Notes under the pieces: model-generated
Seen by the model: the letters and a program-made list of their open reading frames with translations, nothing else
What the model was told of the DNA's origin: nothing
The model's database searches: none
Source: Desulfovibrio sp. Dsv1
Lineage (GTDB): Bacteria; Desulfobacterota; Desulfovibrionia; Desulfovibrionales; Desulfovibrionaceae
Assembly (NCBI GenBank): GCA_000403945.1
Contig: APFI01000332.1
Coordinates: forward strand, 1-9,867
Direction of reading: 5' to 3'
Length of the DNA stretch: 9,867 nucleotides
Part shown: positions 5,797 through 9,867 of the stretch, one piece after another
Layout of the letters: every line of letters starts with the position of its first letter
Numbering within the stretch: position 1 is the stretch's first letter
Program-made: the position numbers and the translations under genes

Positions 5797-7170
5797 TCAA
5801 CTCCGATAAGCCTCGCCGATGGCTTGCGCCAGACCGCCCAGCGAGGTTTCCTTGTAGCGAGCCTGCAGATCAATTCCCGTATGATACATGACTTCAATGA
5901 TCTTGTCCAGCGAAACCACGCGCTGGCGACCGTCCTCCAAGCGGGAAAGCTGGGCGCAGTTCACGGCGCGTTCGGCGGCCACTCCGTTGCGTTCGATACA
6001 GGGAATCTGCACCAAGCCGCCCACTGGGTCGCAGGTCAGCCCCAAGTTGTGCTCCATGCCGATTTCGGCGGCCACTTCCACCTGTTTCACGCTGCCGCCG
6101 GTCACCGCGCAATAGGCCCCGGCGGCCATGGAACATGCCACGCCCACCTCGCCTTGACAGCCCACCTCCGCGCCGGAGATGGAGGCGTTCAGCTTGTAAA
6201 ACAGGCCGATGGCTCCGGCCGTGAGTAGAAAGTCACGTTCGCCCTGTTCCGTGGCACGGGGGTAGAAGTTGGTATAATACATCAACACTGCGGGCACGAC
6301 GCCCGCCGCGCCGTTGGTGGGCGCGGTGACGATGCGCCCGCCCGAGGCGTTTTCCTCGGCCACGGCAAAGGCGTAAAGCATGGGCCAGAGGCTCAGGTCG
6401 CGGCGGCCCGTAGCCTGAAGAGCGCTGACCTTGCGCAGCAGATTGGGAGCCCTGCGCCGCACCTTGTAGCCGCCGGGCAGCACGCCGTCCGTGCAGCAGC
6501 CCCGCTCCACAGAGTCGCGCATGGTGGCGATGATGATCGCCATGCGCGCGGCCACCTCCGCCTCTGAACGCCAGAAAATCTCGTTGGCCAGCACAATGTC
6601 CGCAATGCTTTTGCCTTTCCGTTCGCAGATGGAGAAGAGTTCGCCAGCTGTGGCGTAAGAGTAAGGCGGCGTGGGGTATTCCTCCTGCGGGGCGTCGAAG
6701 TCCTCCTCTGTGCGGATGAAACCGCCGCCGATGGAATAGTACGTCTTGGTCAAAAGGGTCGCGCCGTCGGCGTCAGCGGCCGTGAGCGTCAGTGCATTGG
6801 AGTGGCGGGGCAAAAAGAACCCCTTGTGCACCAGCATATCCCGTTCATAGACGAAAGGCACAGACCGTTCGCCCGCCAGCAGCAGATCCGCATTGCGCTT
6901 CAGCGCACCGGTCCGCTCGGCCAGACGCGCTGGTTCCGCGCTGTGCGGCTCTGCCCCTTCCAGACCGCTGAGCACCGCGCCCATGGTACCGTGCCCGTCA
7001 CCGGTGAGTGCTAGAGACCCGTAAAGATCAAGCTGGACGCGGGTCGTGCTCTCCAGCAAACCCTTGTCGTACAGTTCGTCGGCAAAAGCTTTGCCCGCCA
7101 GCATGGGGCCGACGGTGTGGGACGAGGAGGGGCCGATGCCGATTTTGAACAGGTCAAACACGCTGAGCAT
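5797..7170 (-). CDS. sdaA: L-serine dehydratase, iron-sulfur type
   Basis: This cytoplasmic enzyme converts L-serine to pyruvate and ammonia using a [4Fe-4S] cluster. The 457-residue product is the normal length for the single-chain SdaA type. The N-terminal beta domain (about 3-155) opens with LFKIGIGPSSSHTVGPM, the hallmark of the family. The alpha domain (about 185-450) carries the three cluster cysteines in GCQGEV (Cys338), LTCDPV (Cys380) and IPCIERN (Cys391), with the family's usual spacing of 42 and 11 residues. PTNGAAGVVPAVL and AAEIGMEHNLGL are also kept. The start is set by family alignment and by GGAG 6-9 bases upstream, although the frame stays open to 7608 through the insertion-sequence remnant. 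The gene stands alone on the minus strand; its 3' end meets the surface-protein fragment and no clear terminator is seen. It looks intact. Confidence 0.96.
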   Translation of the reverse strand: MLSVFDLFKIGIGPSSSHTVGPMLAGKAFADELYDKGLLESTTRVQLDLYGSLALTGDGHGTMGAVLSGLEGAEPHSAEPARLAERTGALKRNADLLLAGERSVPFVYERDMLVHKGFFLPRHSNALTLTAADADGATLLTKTYYSIGGGFIRTEEDFDAPQEEYPTPPYSYATAGELFSICERKGKSIADIVLANEIFWRSEAEVAARMAIIIATMRDSVERGCCTDGVLPGGYKVRRRAPNLLRKVSALQATGRRDLSLWPMLYAFAVAEENASGGRIVTAPTNGAAGVVPAVLMYYTNFYPRATEQGERDFLLTAGAIGLFYKLNASISGAEVGCQGEVGVACSMAAGAYCAVTGGSVKQVEVAAEIGMEHNLGLTCDPVGGLVQIPCIERNGVAAERAVNCAQLSRLEDGRQRVVSLDKIIEVMYHTGIDLQARYKETSLGGLAQAIGEAYRS

Positions 7171-7296
7171 GATTGTCTCCGCTTGGGATTGAGCGTCGTA
7201 CCGCCCAGTATGCCGGAAGCCGCGCGCGGAGTCGAGAGTGGAGAGCGGCGACGAGCCAAGCAAAAATGTACCAGTTCTTGATTTAGGGTCTTGACT

Positions 7297-7512
7297 CAAT
7301 GCTGTCCGGCTAAGGCCAACTAAAAAAGTCCAAAATCTCAGCAAGATGTGGTAGGGAAAAAGCGACAGACAAAGCCTGATGGCAGTGGCGTCGAGGCTGA
7401 ACAGTCCGGATTTGAAACGAGACTTGTGCTTCGGCGCCTTTCCCGCGCACAAGCTGTACATTGCGGTGAACATATCTTGGCAATATTCGCATATCCTGTA
7501 GAGGTCTTTCAC
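7297..7512 (-). mobile_element. IS4-like transposase remnant with element end
   Basis: The minus strand at 7354-7512 encodes KHKSRFKSGLFSLDATAIRL followed by CLSLFP, which matches the N-terminal to middle part of IS4-type transposases around the first catalytic Asp (SLDAT). The following codons should continue into the catalytic core. Instead they jump at about 7357 into the 62-base element end shared with positions 1-62. Thus most of the transposase is deleted internally and its middle is fused to the 3' end. The remnant sits 127 bases upstream of the sdaA start, and the sdaA frame stays open through it. It cannot move by itself. Confidence 0.65.
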
Positions 7513-7556
7513 CGAAAACGCGACAGGCGGATACTCCGCATGACGTTGTGAGCGCC

Positions 7557-7618
7557 AGGCGGGGCTGTGGCGCGGCGATTGACTGCCGCGCCGATGGAGG
7601 CGCGTCAACGCCCCGCCT
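7557..7618. repeat. Nested GC-rich stem-loop
   Basis: Two perfect inverted repeats are nested. The outer arms are AGGCGGGGC (7557-7565) and GCCCCGCCT (7610-7618). The inner arms are GGCGCGGC (7569-7576) and GCCGCGCC (7585-7592), with an 8-base loop. It lies between the insertion-sequence remnant and the decayed gene at 7654-8160. On the plus strand only a mixed A/T stretch follows, so it is a poor terminator; on the minus strand none follows. Confidence 0.7.
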
Positions 7619-7653
7619 CTGGCAAAAAATCCTTTTATTCTTCTCTTCGATTG

Positions 7654-8160
7654 TCAAAAAGTGAAGACCTGCGCCATAGCGTGGAAACACTTTGACAGGC
7701 TCATGCCCAAAAAATCGCGTATGTCCGGGCAGGCGGGCTCCATATGCAGCGCCCTGTCATACGCCATGAACCCGTTGCACCCCTCCACTTGTATCCAGCG
7801 CCGGTTGCGGCGGCGTGGGCTGGCCGCCAGACCGCAAACAGGCAATCCTCAGCCATGATGCGGCCGCCCCGGTGCGCCCAGATCCCGAAAGCCCGCGCGT
7901 CAAACGCCCGCCCCGTGTATCCAGCGGCACCGCATGGTCACGCCCACCTCGCGTCTCCGGGTGGCGGTCACTCCCGATAATAACGCGGTCAGCCAACTCC
8001 CAGCGCGCTCCGGCGGCGTCGGCAACGGGATGGCCGCCGTTGTCCGCAAGCGCTAATTCGTCTGAACTAGGTTTGGGCGCGGGATGCCGCGTTTTGCCGA
8101 GAGGCCGCGCCGAAAGGTGCGGGACCTCCCGTTCATTTGTGCGGAGAAAACGGAAAGGAC
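7654..8160 (-). pseudogene. Possible decayed gene, unrecognised
   Basis: No intact gene fits between the stem-loop and the sigma-54 activator, but three minus-strand frames join end to end. The first reads ARWELADRVIIGSDRHPETR and continues to PLDTRGGR. The second reads FDARAFGIWAHRGGRIMAED then CLFAVW. The third reads RRWIQVEGCNGFMAYDRALH then MEPACPDIRDFLGMSLS and ends with QVFTF and a stop at 7654. Two single-base changes, near 7905 and near 7820, would give one continuous product of roughly 165 residues. The composition (Trp, Cys, aromatic residues, few rare runs) looks like real protein, but I recognise no family. No clear start or ribosome site is seen; the frame reaches toward the end of the sigma-54 activator on the same strand. 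It could be coincidence. Confidence 0.35.
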
Positions 8161-8169
8161 GGGGCCGCC

Positions 8170-9546
8170 TCAGTGGCGGTTGATGCCGTACTTGCGCAAT
8201 TTTTCATAGAGGGTGGCGCGCGCGATATGCAGCGTGCGCGCCGTGCGCGAGACGTTGCCACCCTGCTCGGCCAGCACCTTGCGGATGACCACGGCCTCGG
8301 TGTCGGCCATGATGCCGGAAAGATCCCCGGCGGCCACAGTGCGCAGGGGCAGGTCCGCGCTGGGCAGTGTGTCCGGCGGGAAGTCGTCCACCTCGATCAG
8401 ATCGCCGTGGCGCATGGTGGCCGCATGGACCACGGCATTGTGCAGCTGGCGCACGTTGCCCGGCCAGGAAAAGGCCAGCATGGCCGCCTCGGCCTCCGGC
8501 GAAAATCTCAGATGCTCCAGTCCCATGCGCGAGAGCACGTAGCGGGCGATGGGCAGGATGTCACCCGCGCGGTCGCTCAGCGGCGGAATTTCCAGCACAA
8601 AGGTGTTGATGCGGTAGTAGAGATCCTCGCGGAAGGAGCCCGCGCTGAGCATGGCCGAGATATTTCGGTTGGTGGCCGCCACCAAGCGGAAGTCCACATT
8701 ACGGGCGTTGACCGAACCCACCCGGCAGATGCTGCGGCTTTCCAGAACGCGCAGCAGCTTGGCCTGAATTTCGGGCGGCATTTCTCCGATTTCGTCCAGG
8801 AAGAGGGTACCCTTGTCGGCCAGTTCAATCTGGCCGATCTTGCCGTCCTGATGCGCTCCGGAGAACGCACCGCGCGCATAGCCAAAAAGTTCGGATTCAA
8901 AGAGATCCTTGGGGATGGCCGCGCAGTTGATGCTGACCAGTGGGCCTTCGGCGCGCGGGCTTTCGGCGTGCAGTGCGTGGGCGAACAGCTCCTTGCCCGC
9001 GCCTGTGGCTCCCAGAATCAGCACCGGTGCATCCAGTTGGGCGTAGCTTTGCACCTGCTGCTTGAGGCGGCGCATGGGCGCGCTTTCGCCCAGAATGCTG
9101 CGCAGGCTGTACTGCGGCGACAGGCTGGCCTTGATCCGGCGTTTGTACTGATTGAGGGTGTGCCCCAGATGGTCGATTTTTGAGGAGAGTTTTTTCAGCT
9201 CCTCAGGATCGTTGAAAATAGCCTGCGAGACCATGCCCGCCAGCCGCCCTTGGCCGTTGCGCACTGGAATCCGGTTGACTATTACGGGCAGGGCGTTGTC
9301 CGGGCCGAGCTGGCAGAGTTCGCCCATTTCAGCCCGGCCGTCGCGCAACACGACGTGCGCGCGCGAATGGGGGATGATCTCGGTGATGTCGCGCCCCAGC
9401 AGTTCGTCGGGCTGCTGGCCCAGCAGATCGGCATAGGCCTTGTTCACAAAACGGATGACTCCGCCCATGTCGCAAAACAGCACGCCCATGGGCAGACTGT
9501 CCAGAATGAGGGAAGTGACCTCGCTGTTTTTTGTGAAAGGGGACAT
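8170..9546 (-). CDS. PAS-domain sigma-54-dependent transcription activator
   Basis: This 458-residue enhancer-binding protein would open sigma-54 RNA polymerase complexes using ATP. A PAS sensor domain spans about residues 9-115 (MGVLFCDMGGVIRFVNKAYA). A short coiled linker (115-145) follows, then the AAA+ domain (about 150-380) with Walker A GATGAGKE (179-186), the sigma-54 contact loop GAFSGA (226-231), Walker B GTLFLDEIG (246-254) and FREDLYYRIN, and a C-terminal Fis-type helix-turn-helix (about 428-458, GGNVSRTARTLHIARATLYE). It has no receiver domain, so the PAS domain presumably senses a ligand or redox state. The start is fixed by AAGGAG just before the ATG; the frame is open further upstream without support. 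The contact loop has Ser where most members have Thr, and Walker A has Ala for the usual Glu and Thr. Its target is probably the divergent gene at 9741. Confidence 0.95.
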   Translation of the reverse strand: MSPFTKNSEVTSLILDSLPMGVLFCDMGGVIRFVNKAYADLLGQQPDELLGRDITEIIPHSRAHVVLRDGRAEMGELCQLGPDNALPVIVNRIPVRNGQGRLAGMVSQAIFNDPEELKKLSSKIDHLGHTLNQYKRRIKASLSPQYSLRSILGESAPMRRLKQQVQSYAQLDAPVLILGATGAGKELFAHALHAESPRAEGPLVSINCAAIPKDLFESELFGYARGAFSGAHQDGKIGQIELADKGTLFLDEIGEMPPEIQAKLLRVLESRSICRVGSVNARNVDFRLVAATNRNISAMLSAGSFREDLYYRINTFVLEIPPLSDRAGDILPIARYVLSRMGLEHLRFSPEAEAAMLAFSWPGNVRQLHNAVVHAATMRHGDLIEVDDFPPDTLPSADLPLRTVAAGDLSGIMADTEAVVIRKVLAEQGGNVSRTARTLHIARATLYEKLRKYGINRH

Positions 9547-9619
9547 GGAATACTCCTTGGCCGCGCCTCGCGTCAGGTAACTCTGGGGCGGCCACTCTAT
9601 CTTTATACAGACGGACGGG

Positions 9620-9632
9620 ACTTGAGGCAAGT
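9620..9632. promoter_or_regulatory. Possible upstream activator site
   Basis: ACTTG-AGG-CAAGT is a perfect short inverted repeat 45 bases before the possible -24 element, about 71-83 bases before the predicted start of transcription. This is a usual distance for a sigma-54 activator site. The arms are only 5 bases, so chance is possible. Confidence 0.3.
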
Positions 9633-9675
9633 TCCTGCCGGGGCGGAGCGTCAGCCTTTCATTGGAGCGTGTCCC

Positions 9676-9692
9676 TTGGCTTGGTGTGCGCT
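9676..9692 (+). promoter_or_regulatory. Possible sigma-54 (-24/-12) promoter
   Basis: TTGGC at 9676-9680 gives the invariant GG (9678-9679), followed after exactly 10 bases by GC (9690-9691) and T. The GG-N10-GC spacing and the flanking TTGGC and GCT fit; the A, C and TT positions between do not. It points away from the sigma-54 activator gene and would start transcription near 9703, 38 bases before the next ATG. Confidence 0.35.
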
Positions 9693-9740
9693 GTAACCCG
9701 TACGCTCTGCAAGGGGCTTCCCTCGGAACATGGATCGGTC

Positions 9741-9867
9741 ATGAAAACATATTCCGGTGGCACTTCGCTGCCCACTGCGGAAAGAAAAATCCCGCTTAGC
9801 GTCACCCTGGATAGTGTGGTCACGAAACTGAAGCCCACAAAAGGATGCATCCGATCCGGACAGCGAC
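9741..9867 (+). CDS. Possible start of a divergent gene, partial
   Basis: An ATG at 9741 opens a frame of 42 codons that is still open at the window end (MKTYSGGTSLPTAERKIPLS and onward). A GGA at 9731-9733 could serve as a weak ribosome site. The position, divergent from a sigma-54 activator and after a possible -24/-12 element, is where its target gene would be expected. I recognise no family from these residues, and too little is visible to assign a function. An opposing minus-strand frame (9659-9850) is also open here, with no family signature. Confidence 0.35.
   Translation, partial: MKTYSGGTSLPTAERKIPLSVTLDSVVTKLKPTKGCIRSGQR

Noticed and set aside
7250..7270. Possible sigma-54 promoter upstream of sdaA on the minus strand (GG, TACATTTTT, GC)
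   Set aside because: The GG and GC are separated by 9 bases rather than 10; this spacing change usually abolishes sigma-54 promoters.
7168..7608. N-terminal extension of sdaA to 7608
   Set aside because: The family start (MLSVFDLFKIG) has its own ribosome site; the extension is insertion-sequence remnant and spacer.
8137..9183. Plus-strand open frame of 348 codons opposite the sigma-54 activator
   Set aside because: It is antisense to a gene with all AAA+ motifs in order; its composition (His, Gln, Ala-rich) is typical of a GC-rich shadow frame.
1..9867. CRISPR array or tRNA gene
   Set aside because: No regularly spaced direct repeats and no cloverleaf-like sequence were seen by eye on either strand.

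Overview
The window most probably comes from a sulfate-reducing deltaproteobacterium of the Desulfovibrio group. The main support is an NrfH/NrfA cytochrome c nitrite reductase pair of the Desulfovibrio type: NrfH with a CXXCHXM first heme site, and NrfA as a lipoprotein with a CWNCK catalytic heme. The GC-rich coding sequence and a PAS-AAA-Fis sigma-54 activator fit that assignment. This is family recognition by eye; no database search was run.

Layout, left to right. Positions 1-62 are the inward-facing end of an insertion sequence. Next come nrfH (143-613) and nrfA (606-2176) on the plus strand, with an 8-base overlap and a strong terminator at 2209-2238. nrfA carries one frameshift between heme sites 1 and 2. 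An AT-rich spacer with a dyad precedes a NlpC/P60 lipoprotein (2410-2907, plus). From about 3025 to 5800 lies a decayed mobile region: an IS481-like transposase remnant, a broken phage-type DNA methyltransferase with a small membrane protein ahead of it (minus), an intact small Cro/CI-like regulator with a well-formed control region (minus), a broken coiled-coil/two-helix membrane protein that still has its terminator (minus), and a fragment of a repeat-type surface or tail protein (plus). An intact L-serine dehydratase, sdaA, follows at 5797-7170 (minus). Upstream of sdaA is an IS4-like transposase remnant whose end (7297-7358) is an inverted, 60/62-identical copy of positions 1-62. Positions 7654-8160 look like a decayed gene that I do not recognise. 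A sigma-54-dependent activator (8170-9546, minus) faces a possible -24/-12 promoter and the start of a plus-strand gene cut by the window end.

How the parts work together. NrfH would pass electrons from menaquinol to NrfA, which reduces nitrite to ammonium at the outer face of the inner membrane. SdaA converts serine to pyruvate and ammonia. The methyltransferase, small membrane proteins and Cro/CI-like regulator are best read as prophage debris. The sigma-54 activator and the divergent partial gene probably form a separate regulatory unit.

The indels fall in the mobile segments and in nrfA, while nrfH, the NlpC protein, the small regulator, sdaA and the sigma-54 activator are intact. This argues for real decay rather than uniformly poor sequence, although the nrfA lesion could still be a sequencing error. 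I see no clearly new defence or biosynthetic system. The best candidates for a second look are the start-codon hairpin of the phage regulator, the IS-bracketed nrf segment with a possible hybrid promoter, and the sigma-54 divergent unit.
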